Part shown: positions 1 through 7,705 of the stretch, in pieces
Position numbering within the stretch: position 1 is the stretch's first letter
Layout of the letters: the number at the start of each line of letters is the position of its first letter
Assembly: GCA_005881495.1 (NCBI GenBank)
Contig: VBHI01000320.1
Location: forward strand, 1 to 36,625
DNA length: 36,625 nucleotides
Origin: Chloroflexota bacterium
GTDB taxonomy: Bacteria > Chloroflexota > Ktedonobacteria > Ktedonobacterales > Ktedonobacteraceae
Direction of reading: 5' to 3'
Made by a program: the position numbers and the translations under genes
Notes under the pieces: model-generated
The model's input: the letters and a program-made list of their open reading frames with translations, nothing else
What the model was told of the DNA's origin: nothing
The model's database searches: none

Positions 1-616
1 TAACGAGATGATCAGCCAGTTGCAGTGCTCGCTCAAGCTGATGCGTAGTAAATAATACTGCTCCACCTCCTACACTGTGCTCCGCCAACACCTGCTCCAC
101 CAGTTCATGTCCCTCTTCGTCCAGGCCCGTATCCGGTTCATCAAGGAGCAGCAGTCGCGGCGCATGTAACAGCGCTCTTGCCAGCGATAGCCGTTGTACC
201 TGTCCGCGCGAAAGCACACTGACCCGTTCCCCGGCTCGTTTCTCCAGGCCCACTCTGAGCAACAGTTGCCCCGTGCGCTCCCTGGCATCCTTCACCGCGT
301 ACATTTTGCCAAAGAAGAGCAGGTTCTCCTCCGCTGTCAGCTCATCATAGAGATACGGCTGGTGAGCAACGAACCCTACCAGGCGGCGCACCCGCTGTGC
401 ATCCCGTTCAATGTCCCATCCTCCAATACGCGCACTGCCGCTGCTGGGACTCGTCAAACAGGCCAATATCCGCAAGAGCGTAGTTTTGCCCACCCCATTG
501 GCCCCCATCAACGCCATCCGTTCCCCGCTCCCCAGCGCGAGATCGATCCCGCGCAAGACCGTTTTGAAAGCAAAACTCTTCTTCAATCCCGCAATCTCCA
601 GGAGGGTCGTACTCAC
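1..616 (-). CDS. ccmA: Heme exporter ATP-binding protein CcmA (partial, C-terminus beyond window)
   Basis: ABC ATPase of the System I cytochrome c maturation machinery; with CcmB and CcmC it drives release of heme-loaded CcmE on the periplasmic side. Reading from a GTG at 616 gives 205 residues without a stop before the window edge. Visible motifs are Walker A GANGVGKT (38-45), a Q-loop region GFVAHQP, the signature LSRGQVQRL, and Walker B LLLLDEP followed by a D-loop TGLD. The GTG overlaps the stop of the upstream gene (GTGA) and is preceded by GAAGGTGA, so it is translationally coupled. CcmA is assigned over other ABC ATPases because of the short compact form and the location at the end of a ccm operon; ccmB and ccmC would be expected further left. 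Confidence 0.85.
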   Translation of the reverse strand, partial: MSTTLLEIAGLKKSFAFKTVLRGIDLALGSGERMALMGANGVGKTTLLRILACLTSPSSGSARIGGWDIERDAQRVRRLVGFVAHQPYLYDELTAEENLLFFGKMYAVKDARERTGQLLLRVGLEKRAGERVSVLSRGQVQRLSLARALLHAPRLLLLDEPDTGLDEEGHELVEQVLAEHSVGGGAVLFTTHQLERALQLADHLV

Positions 617-1890
617 TTAATAGTCACCTTCTCGCCCATCAGCGCGCGCAATTTCGCCTTGATCTTTGCTCGTCGTTCCTGGTACACGGCTTTTTTCATC
701 TTCCCGGCTTCATACCCTTTATCCAGCTCCAACAATTCCTGCAAAAGCGCTTTCTCGCTCTCTCCCACTTTAGGGTCAGCCTTTATTGGCGCGGCTTTCT
801 GCTCGCGCTGTACCTGCTGCTTTGGCCTCTGCTTGCCATGAGGCCTGTTTTTGCCAGACATCGACGTTGCCTGGCGGCTCACGGAGCGATAGACCACTCC
901 CGTTACAGAGAGTATTGCCGCCATAATCAGCAGCACGATCACCAGCCAGGGCACTCCAGCATTCGAGCTTGTCGCTGCCGGTGTGATTGCGACAACGGGC
1001 AGCACCGGCAAACCGTCGAGCTGGACATGCACCTCCTTATTTGCCAGCAACGTCTTCGCCTGCAACAGGTTGTAGGTCTGCTGTTCTGAGGTGATCGGTC
1101 CCTGAGACGTGAGTGTATCTGAACTGGCCTGTATTCCTGACGACACCAGGAATGTCAAAATCACAGTAGGATACACCACCGTGTAGTTAAAATCATAGCT
1201 AGAGGCCGTGTAAGGCATGTCAAATGAGAAGGCGAACTGCGAGTCTCCCGGCGGTATCGCTGCATTGGAGGCAAAACCGCTATCCACCTGTATCGCCGTA
1301 TAGCCATCAAAACCCTTGCCCAGCGATACATTGCGGGCCGTATGCGGCAGTGAGAAACGCAGCGCATTCGGTTTGCCATTGCTGGCATCCAGCGACCCGA
1401 CATAGGTATGCGAATCCAGGCTCCTGAAGATGAAAAGCTCCGAAACAGGGACTATACCTTTTTGCTTATCCGCGGCGTGCAACAAAATAGTGGCTCGTAC
1501 AATCGCAATGTTCGCCATGCTTGTGGTAGCCTCGTAGACGGTGAGATTCACTTGCTGCACAGGCTTCGTATCCAAAGAGACGATAGTGGATGTATATTGC
1601 GCTCCCCGATACCGTATGTACATGGCGTAGCTGATCGTTTTGCCGGTGGAGAGTCCCGCAAAAGAATAAGCTCCATGCCCATCAGTAGTGGCGCTGCTCA
1701 GATCGCTGGCAGTATTTCCCTGCGCCATCTGTAATGTTACACGCTGCCCGGCCAGGTACGCGTTTTTGTTGCTGCCATCCAGCAGTTGCCCATAAATACG
1801 CCCCGTACTCTGGGCATGAGCCGCGGGAGATGAACAGACAAAAACGCAGCATGTGAGTAGAACCAGCGCGACTGCGGCGGTTCTGCTCAT
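613..1890 (-). CDS. Secreted/membrane protein with carboxypeptidase-regulatory-like N-terminal domain, in ccm operon
   Basis: Not a named Ccm component. From the ATG at 1890 (425 aa) it starts with a clean signal peptide (MSRTAAVALVLLTCC... AHAQ). A beta-sandwich resembling carboxypeptidase regulatory domains follows (GRIYGQLLDG to VNLTVYE, about 30-120), then a longer beta-rich extracytoplasmic part, a single membrane helix near residues 313-334, a basic Lys/Arg/Gln-rich stretch, and a C-terminal helix (LLQELLELDKGYEAGKMKK...) of the kind seen at the end of CcmI-type proteins. In-frame ATGs also exist at 1908 and 1941. I prefer 1890 because GGGTGA lies upstream and the signal peptide n-region is then short. 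It sits between the CcmI-like gene and ccmA, with a 4-nt overlap to the latter, so a role in apocytochrome or heme handling is possible but unproven. Confidence 0.75.
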   Translation of the reverse strand: MSRTAAVALVLLTCCVFVCSSPAAHAQSTGRIYGQLLDGSNKNAYLAGQRVTLQMAQGNTASDLSSATTDGHGAYSFAGLSTGKTISYAMYIRYRGAQYTSTIVSLDTKPVQQVNLTVYEATTSMANIAIVRATILLHAADKQKGIVPVSELFIFRSLDSHTYVGSLDASNGKPNALRFSLPHTARNVSLGKGFDGYTAIQVDSGFASNAAIPPGDSQFAFSFDMPYTASSYDFNYTVVYPTVILTFLVSSGIQASSDTLTSQGPITSEQQTYNLLQAKTLLANKEVHVQLDGLPVLPVVAITPAATSSNAGVPWLVIVLLIMAAILSVTGVVYRSVSRQATSMSGKNRPHGKQRPKQQVQREQKAAPIKADPKVGESEKALLQELLELDKGYEAGKMKKAVYQERRAKIKAKLRALMGEKVTIK

Positions 1891-1921
1891 ATGCTTCACC
1901 CATTGCATTCTTCTATTTCCG

Positions 1922-2338
1922 CTATTTTTCCACGCTGTCATTATGTTCTTTCATCTTCTGCAACTGCGCTTCGATCACGTCGTCAAGTGCCTGCTCGCCG
2001 TCATAACGCGACTTCAAGGCCACCAGTGCGCGCCGCAGATATCTCTCGCGCTGGGTACGATAATCGTTCTCAGAGATATTGCCAAGCTGATAGTCAAGCT
2101 CGATTTCATGTAAGGCGCTGCGAGCAGCCTGCTCACTTTCACTCAAGAGGACGCCTTGCCCTGCCTGCTCTCTATTGTGACCATCAGACAGTTCCTCCTC
2201 TCCTGCCAGGGAAAAAGGCGCAGTTTCTCGTTGCTGCTCGGACCTCGCAGGCGCACGACGATAGAAGGGATAAAGGACAAAAGCGAGCGCTGAAACGCCC
2301 AACACGATCGCTATCAGCAGTGGCAGCACGAATTGCAT
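1922..2338 (-). CDS. CcmI-like small membrane protein
   Basis: 138 aa. It has an N-terminal membrane helix (residues about 4-24), a short polar linker, and a helical segment ALHEIELDYQLGNISENDYRTQRERYLRR. That segment matches the N-terminal part of CcmI/CycH-type proteins, which hold apocytochrome c for the heme ligation complex. There is no TPR extension, so it corresponds only to the membrane and coiled part of CcmI. Its ATG shares one base with the stop of ccmH (TGATG), which shows coupled translation. Placement between ccmH and ccmA supports the assignment; the family match itself is by pattern only. Confidence 0.7.
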   Translation of the reverse strand: MQFVLPLLIAIVLGVSALAFVLYPFYRRAPARSEQQRETAPFSLAGEEELSDGHNREQAGQGVLLSESEQAARSALHEIELDYQLGNISENDYRTQRERYLRRALVALKSRYDGEQALDDVIEAQLQKMKEHNDSVEK

Positions 2339-2886
2339 CAGCTCTCCTCCGTCCCACTCGCTGGCTGTGCGAATATGGGATCTTCTTCGGCAAGTTCCTC
2401 TTCAAGCAGCGCCCGATACGCCGCTAATTCAGCCTCGTCCACGTGCGCCAGCTCCGCTTTATATGCACGCTCCCCCTCCTCAGGCGAGAGCGTCCGCCAA
2501 TCCCGCAGAATAAAGAAAATCAAAACAGCTCCCCCAAGCAATAGCCCTATCGGTACCAGCCACGCCAGAAGGCTAAAACCTTGCCAGGGCGGCGACCAGA
2601 CAATTTGCTCTCCGTAGCGCGCCTGAAAATAGGCAATTACTTCTTGATCCGACCAACCTTCTTGCAACTGCTGGCGAATAATGCCACGCATTTGCTGCGC
2701 CAGTGCTGAAGAAGAATCAGCAACCGATTCACTCTGGCAGACGGGGCACTTCAACTGCTCGCCGATAGTGTGTACCCGCTGATCAAGCGTTTGCTGTGGC
2801 GGATTCCGGAGGAATAGGGCCATCCATATTGCCCCAACTATCGCCACAGCCGCCAGACCTATCAACAATGGGCGTCTCTGCTTCAT
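2338..2886 (-). CDS. ccmH: Cytochrome c maturation thiol reductase CcmH
   Basis: 182 aa. CcmH/CycL family protein that reduces the CXXCH cysteines of apocytochrome c before heme attachment, acting on the outer face of the membrane. Visible: an N-terminal membrane helix (about 7-27), the active-site motif LKCPVCQ with Cys47 and Cys50, the family helix bundle (ALAQQMRGIIRQQLQEGWSDQEVIAYFQARYGE), and a second membrane helix near 107-128 followed by a short acidic tail. The ATG overlaps the ccmF stop (ATGA). Length and motif are typical. Confidence 0.93.
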   Translation of the reverse strand: MKQRRPLLIGLAAVAIVGAIWMALFLRNPPQQTLDQRVHTIGEQLKCPVCQSESVADSSSALAQQMRGIIRQQLQEGWSDQEVIAYFQARYGEQIVWSPPWQGFSLLAWLVPIGLLLGGAVLIFFILRDWRTLSPEEGERAYKAELAHVDEAELAAYRALLEEELAEEDPIFAQPASGTEES

Positions 2887-4943
2887 ACTACGATCTCCTC
2901 GTCATCGCGCCCCGTTGGTTTGGTGGCCTGCTTTGCCGTTGCCACAGCGCGCTCACCCTGGGCAACAGCACCAGCCATCTCGCTTAGCTTAATCACACTT
3001 CTCTTGCGACGCTCTGGCCACCAGCACACAATCCCGCCCAGCAACATTACTGCCCCGCCATACCACACAAGTGGCGTCAGTGGATTGATGAACACTCGTA
3101 TCGTCGCCTCAGAGGCGCCATTCCAGTCTGCAAGAAAGACATACACATCGGTCAGCCCAAAAGTCGTGATAGCAATGATGCTTGCTGGCTGATTGCCAAA
3201 GTTCTGATAGAAGACGCGTCCTGGATAGATAAAGCCCTCATACTGATCACCCTGCCAGACCTGTAAAATGGATTTGACGCTAGTAGTTCCCGGGTAGGTC
3301 TCCCCGATGTTGCCATAAAACTTTAAGCTATAACCCGCAATATGCATCTCCTGCCCGGCCTTGAGTGTAGCATCCTGCTGCACTTGAAAGAAATGCGAAC
3401 CAATCACGCCCACCGCCAGCATCACCAGGCCAAGGTGCACAATATACCCACCGTAGCGCTGCCGGTAGCGCCTGATCAGCATAATCAGCGCCTGCGGATA
3501 CGCTTCGCCGTGACGATGTCTCACGCGCATGCCGCGCCACAGCTCATAGAAAATCGCTCCAGCAGTAAATGTGCAGACGGCAAAGGCAATATTCGCCCAG
3601 ATATCACGCACTCCCGCCAGTGGCAGTATCGCTGCACAGGCAGCGGCGGCCAGCGCGGGCACCCCCAGATTGTGCCATACGGTGCGAAGAGAAGTGCGCC
3701 GCCAGGCCAGCAGCGGCCCTATGCCCATAGCCAGTAGCAGCACGAGAAAGATCGGACCATTGACGGCGTTGTAGAACGGCGGCCCCACAGTCATGGTCTG
3801 CTGGCGTAAGGCAGCTGAGATCAGCGGGAAGATAGTCCCCCAGAGCGTTGCGAAGGCGATGCCCACCAGTAGCAGGTTGTTGAGGAGAAAAATACCTTCA
3901 CGCGAGATTGGCGAGTCAAACTCCTGTTCAGGCCGCAGTTTCGGCAAACGATACAGGAAGAGCAGGGTGCTGAATACAATGACGATGACGAGAAATACCA
4001 GGAAGTAGATACCGATATCCGAATAAGCAAACGAATGTACCGAACTGATAATGCCGCTGCGTACCTCGAAGGTGCCAAAGATCGCCAGCGTAAACGAGGC
4101 CACCACCAGCACCAGGTTCCACACCTTGAGCATCCCGCGCCGTTCCTGCACCATTGTCGAATGGAGAAAAGCGGTCGACGTCAACCATGGCAGCAGCGCC
4201 GCGTTCTCCACCGGGTCCCAGCCCCAATATCCTCCCCACCCAAGCACATGGTAGGCCCACCATGCCCCCAGGATCAGCCCCGTCGTCTGAATAGTCCACG
4301 CAGCCAGCGTCCAGCGCCGTATCGATCTCAGCCATTCGCTGTCCAATTTTCCGGTAATCAGGGCGGCAACCGCGAAGGCAAACGGTATCGAGAAGCTCAT
4401 ATAGCCCATCAGCAGCATTGGTGGGTGTACCAGCATCCCTGGGTCCATCAGCAGAGGGTTCAGTCCCACACCATCCGGCGGCGCGACCGGCAAGCGCGCA
4501 AAGGGATTTGAGACGGTTACCAGCACAATCAACAAAAACGTCTGAATGGCCATCAGCGTCGCTATCACATAGGGCACCAGCACAGGCACTGTCCGTTTCG
4601 CCGTCAAAGCAAAGATGGCCGAGAAAATCCCGAGCATCAAGGCCCAATAGAGCAGCGACCCCTCTTGTCCACCATAAAATGCCGCGGTCGTGAAATACCA
4701 CGGCATGGCCAGGCTCGAATGCTGTGCCACGTAGCTTACCCCGAAATCATGGCTCAGAAATGAAACGATCAACGCCGCTGAGGACAGCACCAGGAAGAAG
4801 GCCACCACCAGCACACCCCGCTTCGCGCTCGCCAGCACCAACCTGCTATTCCGCCGCGCGCCCACTACAGCCGAGCAACCTGTATAAATAGCAAATCCCA
4901 ATGCCAATATGAGAGCGATAAACCCGAAATCCGAAAAATGCAC
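2883..4943 (-). CDS. ccmF: Cytochrome c heme lyase CcmF
   Basis: 686 aa polytopic membrane protein that takes heme from holo-CcmE and ligates it to apocytochrome c. The tryptophan-rich WWD domain is clear (WGGYWGWDPVENAALLPWL, about residues 236-254), with flanking conserved histidines (His173 in LVHPP, His232, His261). A periplasmic domain follows in the C-terminal third and a last membrane helix near 615-635. Length is within the usual 600-680 range. The start is a GTG at 4943, preceded at 9 nt by AAGGAA, which is the end of a 33-bp tandem repeat in the leader. It overlaps ccmH by 4 nt. Confidence 0.95.
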   Translation of the reverse strand: MHFSDFGFIALILALGFAIYTGCSAVVGARRNSRLVLASAKRGVLVVAFFLVLSSAALIVSFLSHDFGVSYVAQHSSLAMPWYFTTAAFYGGQEGSLLYWALMLGIFSAIFALTAKRTVPVLVPYVIATLMAIQTFLLIVLVTVSNPFARLPVAPPDGVGLNPLLMDPGMLVHPPMLLMGYMSFSIPFAFAVAALITGKLDSEWLRSIRRWTLAAWTIQTTGLILGAWWAYHVLGWGGYWGWDPVENAALLPWLTSTAFLHSTMVQERRGMLKVWNLVLVVASFTLAIFGTFEVRSGIISSVHSFAYSDIGIYFLVFLVIVIVFSTLLFLYRLPKLRPEQEFDSPISREGIFLLNNLLLVGIAFATLWGTIFPLISAALRQQTMTVGPPFYNAVNGPIFLVLLLAMGIGPLLAWRRTSLRTVWHNLGVPALAAAACAAILPLAGVRDIWANIAFAVCTFTAGAIFYELWRGMRVRHRHGEAYPQALIMLIRRYRQRYGGYIVHLGLVMLAVGVIGSHFFQVQQDATLKAGQEMHIAGYSLKFYGNIGETYPGTTSVKSILQVWQGDQYEGFIYPGRVFYQNFGNQPASIIAITTFGLTDVYVFLADWNGASEATIRVFINPLTPLVWYGGAVMLLGGIVCWWPERRKRSVIKLSEMAGAVAQGERAVATAKQATKPTGRDDEEIVV

Positions 4944-4952
4944 CTTTGGTTC

Positions 4953-5051
4953 TTCCTTACTGATTACCCACCGAACGCCCTTGTATTCCTTACTGATTAC
5001 CCGCCGAACGCCCTTGTATTCCTTATTGATTACCCGCCGAACGCCCTTGCA
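4953..5051. repeat. Three tandem copies of a 33-bp unit in the ccmF leader
   Basis: Copies lie at 4953-4985, 4986-5018 and 5019-5051. They differ from each other at only one to three positions (for example 4970/5003 A/G and a C/T at 5026). On the minus (ccmF) strand each unit ends in TAAGGAA; the copy nearest the gene supplies the likely Shine-Dalgarno site of the GTG at 4943. They are head-to-tail without spacers. Confidence 0.95.
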
Positions 5052-5055
5052 ATCC

Positions 5056-5191
5056 GTAGGGGCGGGGGTGGTGCGGATGTGGGGTGGGGACCCTTGGGTC
5101 GCCCTGCGTCCTGTTCCCCTGCCGCTTCGCCCCTGCCCCCCATGGGCGACGCAAGCGTCCCCACTCCACTGCGCCCCTCTCCCGCCCCTAC
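5056..5191. repeat. GC-rich intergenic element bounded by 11-bp inverted repeats
   Basis: GTAGGGGCGGG at 5056-5066 is exactly complementary to CCCGCCCCTAC at 5181-5191. Inside lies GGGGACCCTTGGGTCGCCCT at 5086-5105. A second copy of that core with flanks occurs at 5233-5252 and a related hairpin at 22248-22270. It looks like a small non-coding dispersed element (REP- or MITE-like). Together with the 33-bp repeats it fills most of the 363-bp gap between ccmF and ccmE; no gene is seen there. Confidence 0.6.
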
Positions 5192-5227
5192 GACTGTGAT
5201 GAACTGCCCCAAAAAACCTACTGTTGA

Positions 5228-5266
5228 GGGGTGGGGACCCTTGGGTCGCCCTCCGTCCCGTCCCCT
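5228..5266. repeat. Second copy of the GGGGACCC..GGTCGCCC core
   Basis: The segment 5228-5266 repeats 5081-5120 almost identically, including GGGGACCCTTGGGTCGCCCT at 5233-5252. The core can fold as a short hairpin (GACCC/GGGTC). A more diverged inverted relative (CTTGTGGTCGCCCGCG) follows near 5289-5304. Confidence 0.65.
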
Positions 5267-5306
5267 ACCCACCATACACTACCATCCCTTGTGGTCGCCC
5301 GCGTCT

Positions 5307-5756
5307 CTACGGTGTCGGCGTAGCCGCCTGAAATTTAGATGGACACTTGGCAAGCAAATTCTGCGCCTGGAATGGCCCATGCCCCGTATAATGACCCTCA
5401 ACAACCACCTCGATGCCCGGACGGAAAATATCGGGCACCACCCCGCTGTACGTCACCGCTAACTGTTGCCTACCCTGCGTAATGGTAAAAGAGACCAGTT
5501 GCTTTTGATCATCACGCACAATCGAACCCTGTTGCACAACACCGGCCACACGCACGGATTGCGTCATACAGATCGTACAGCTCTTCAGCTCGCTCACAGT
5601 CATATAATAGACGGCATTCGCCTGTGTATTGGCATACACAAGGTAGATTACCGCCGCTAAAATAACCAGTCCGCCAATGATAAAACTGAGAGGCAGCCGT
5701 CTGCGTGGTCGCAGCGACTCTTGCTCATCAGTTGGTACTGCCAAAGCAGGCTGCAT
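5307..5756 (-). CDS. ccmE: Heme chaperone CcmE, Cys-type variant
   Basis: 149 aa. Periplasm-facing heme chaperone of System I. An N-terminal membrane anchor (about 24-42) is followed by an OB-fold beta barrel (SVRVAGVV, VSFTITQG, VTYSGVVPDIFRPGIEVVVEG). The heme-binding site, normally His in HxxxY, is here Cys138 in LLAKCPSKF. This matches the Cys-type CcmE of some bacteria and archaea (CxxxY), but with Phe142 in place of Tyr. An additional CxxC (Cys60, Cys63 in KSCTICM) lies at the base of the barrel. A GGAG element precedes the ATG. Confidence 0.9.
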   Translation of the reverse strand: MQPALAVPTDEQESLRPRRRLPLSFIIGGLVILAAVIYLVYANTQANAVYYMTVSELKSCTICMTQSVRVAGVVQQGSIVRDDQKQLVSFTITQGRQQLAVTYSGVVPDIFRPGIEVVVEGHYTGHGPFQAQNLLAKCPSKFQAATPTP

Positions 5757-5773
5757 ACTACAACTCCGCTGTA

Positions 5774-6232
5774 TTAATGGGGCGCAATAGCTCCCTCAAA
5801 TAACCCATTGAGGAGAGCGCCCAGGATAAATACTACTATGCCTAGCGCTAACATCAGTTGTGGCGCGGCCCTGGAGAGTCGCGTCGAACGCTTTGCTAGC
5901 CGTCGAATATTACTCTGCCCGATATAGATGGCTAATATAAACATACCAGTCGCCAAAGCTATTTTCAAACCTAAGACAACCAGGTAGGGCCAACCAAGCG
6001 TCGTCTGTGTCAGGCGGTCAAATGCCAGGTACGCCCCGGTCAGGAGCAATACCCCCATACAGATATTCACCATGCGCCTGAACAGCGCGGCGATCTCGCC
6101 AGCCACCGCAGGAGCAGGACCTTTACTGTGTAACGCCGGCAAAACCGCTACCAGGTATAGTATACTCCCTCCTACCCAGGCAGCAGCAGCCAGCGTATGC
6201 GCCGCTCGCACGATCAGGCGAATTTCAAACAT
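5774..6232 (-). CDS. CopD-like four-helix membrane protein
   Basis: 152 aa, about four membrane helices. The N-terminal pattern AAHTLAAAAWVGGSILYL resembles the copper-resistance CopD / cytochrome b561-like family, in which the histidine in the first helix is conserved. The exact substrate is unknown; a link to copper or heme delivery to the respiratory chain fits its place between ccmG and ccmE. A strong AGGAGA site precedes the ATG and overlaps the ccmG stop codon region, so translation is coupled to ccmG. Confidence 0.7.
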   Translation of the reverse strand: MFEIRLIVRAAHTLAAAAWVGGSILYLVAVLPALHSKGPAPAVAGEIAALFRRMVNICMGVLLLTGAYLAFDRLTQTTLGWPYLVVLGLKIALATGMFILAIYIGQSNIRRLAKRSTRLSRAAPQLMLALGIVVFILGALLNGLFEGAIAPH

Positions 6233-6239
6233 GCTTCTC

Positions 6240-6875
6240 CTAACCGATCAACAGCTGCACGTTCTTCTGCAATTCTTGCGCGGTCATCTCACGAGGTATC
6301 ATGCTGACAACGACACCCTGGCTGTTGATGAAGTATGTCGTCGGGGTATATGTTACGCCGTAATTAATAGCGGTCGCGCCATTTGCATCGAGCACATTTG
6401 GATAGGTGATGCCATACTTTTGCAGGAAGCTCAAACCGTCACCCTGGGTATCTTCGAAATCGACACCGACAAAGACAACCCCCTTCGATTGCATATGCTG
6501 CCACGTCGATTGCAACAAATGCGCTTCATCCTGGCAGGGAACACATGATGAAGACCAGAAATTGAGCACAACCGCCTTGCCCTTCAATGATACCATGTCA
6601 AGCGTTGATCCCTGGCCTGTACCGAGAGTCGCCAGTCTGAAATCAGGCGCGGGACGCCCTTTCAGCGGGTTAGCCACATTCGGCCCATCGCTGCTCGTAC
6701 TCCCCTGGTTTTGGGCCGGCGTCAGCAGCTGAGTCCACAGCAAGGCCAGCAACCCGACATTTAACAGGCTCACTACGATAAATATGGCGATATTGCGCTT
6801 ACGTTTTATAACGATCCTTTCGGATTGCGTATTATCCTGTAGATGTTCGTCCGGGAGGCTATCTTTGACTTCCAT
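6240..6875 (-). CDS. ccmG: Membrane-anchored thioredoxin-like protein CcmG/ResA/TlpA type
   Basis: 211 aa. An N-terminal cytoplasmic tail and one membrane helix (about 27-50) precede an extracytoplasmic TlpA-like thioredoxin domain (about 73-211). The active site is WSSSCVPCQDE with Cys111 and Cys114; the cis-proline is in TPTTYF (Pro178). The family keeps the CXXCH cysteines of apocytochrome c reduced, passing electrons to CcmH. It lies 17 nt after the receiver gene and starts the Ccm part of the operon. ResA or TlpA naming would fit equally well by sequence; location favours CcmG. Confidence 0.87.
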   Translation of the reverse strand: MEVKDSLPDEHLQDNTQSERIVIKRKRNIAIFIVVSLLNVGLLALLWTQLLTPAQNQGSTSSDGPNVANPLKGRPAPDFRLATLGTGQGSTLDMVSLKGKAVVLNFWSSSCVPCQDEAHLLQSTWQHMQSKGVVFVGVDFEDTQGDGLSFLQKYGITYPNVLDANGATAINYGVTYTPTTYFINSQGVVVSMIPREMTAQELQKNVQLLIG

Positions 6876-6892
6876 TGCGCAGCCACTATCCT

Positions 6893-7543
6893 TTATCTAA
6901 GCGCCACGGCTTGTTTCTTTCCACCTGTGCCAAGCGTCCACCATAGCAACGACACCAGCACAATACATAATCCCAGCGCGGTAATGGCAAGCACTCCCAT
7001 CAGGCCAATAAAAGCCAGCAGTAATCCGGCAGCGGTCATCAGCGGCCAGATACTTGGTGCCGCGGTCGCTTGCTGCGTCATAAGCAATATGTCCTGTTTC
7101 CTGGCTGCCTCTTGTGCAGTACTGTCCGTGCTATTTGTGCTATCAGCCACCAGCAATGCCTCTATAGTTGTATGCAGGGCGCGCGCATCAAACGGTTTGG
7201 TCAAACATGTTGTATGACCCTGGAGAGAGTTCTGTTCTTCACTCGCTGCACCCACCGCTACCGGACATTCCCACGTCAGCACAACCACTGGCAAGGTGGA
7301 GAGGTAGGGATGCGCTTGCGCTGCCTCTATGAGCGTCCAGTCACTCCCCCTGGCTCCGTCAACATCGAGTATCAGCAAGTCCGGCTTTTTCGCTCCTACT
7401 GTAGGTATTAATGTAGGCAGATTCCACGCTGAGCTTGCCTCGATGACATGCATGCCGCGATACTCTAAACCCAGAGCAATCAGTCGTCGTAAAGATGTAT
7501 CAGCCTCAATGAGGAGAACGGTTGGTCTCGTCCCGTTCGACAT
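6893..7543 (-). CDS. Receiver domain fused to C-terminal membrane helices
   Basis: 216 aa. Residues about 8-130 form a CheY-like receiver: acidic residue near the start (LLIEADTS), phosphoacceptor in LLILDVDG (Asp60), a Thr in VVVLTWE and the conserved Lys in LTKPF. There is no DNA-binding or enzymatic output domain. Instead the C-terminus has two hydrophobic helices (about 163-202: IWPLMTAAGLLLAFIGLMGV... and LGLCIVLVSLLWWTL), so the receiver would sit on the inner face of the membrane. A GGAGG site precedes the ATG. It follows the hybrid kinase by 162 nt and leads directly into ccmG, which suggests a role in redox or cytochrome c control. Confidence 0.8.
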   Translation of the reverse strand: MSNGTRPTVLLIEADTSLRRLIALGLEYRGMHVIEASSAWNLPTLIPTVGAKKPDLLILDVDGARGSDWTLIEAAQAHPYLSTLPVVVLTWECPVAVGAASEEQNSLQGHTTCLTKPFDARALHTTIEALLVADSTNSTDSTAQEAARKQDILLMTQQATAAPSIWPLMTAAGLLLAFIGLMGVLAITALGLCIVLVSLLWWTLGTGGKKQAVALR

Positions 7544-7602
7544 GTATGCTCCTCCATCGCTTTGGATAAAGAGTCTTTTGACTACGTCAGCTACTTCCAG
7601 AA

Positions 7603-7668
7603 AGCATAGCTTCTACACATTACGGTCGCTTTGACAAATAAGTCGTAAGCCTTACAATAACCTGAATA
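7603..7668 (-). promoter_or_regulatory. Candidate activator box and promoter for the receiver/ccm operon
   Basis: The plus-strand bases 7650-7668 read CCTTACAATAACCTGAATA. On the transcribed (minus) orientation this gives TTCAGG and GTAAGG half-sites 11 bp apart, as OmpR/PhoB-type regulators use. A -10-like TATGCT lies at 7608-7603, separated by 41 nt. A nearly identical box with the same 41-nt gap precedes coxB. Confidence 0.5.
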
Positions 7669-7705
7669 CAAGACCCTCAACCCGCCAACAGACCCATTTG
7701 TTCCC

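Noticed and set aside
4953..5051. CRISPR-like array
   Set aside because: The 33-bp units are directly adjacent with no spacers and only three copies; no cas genes are present.
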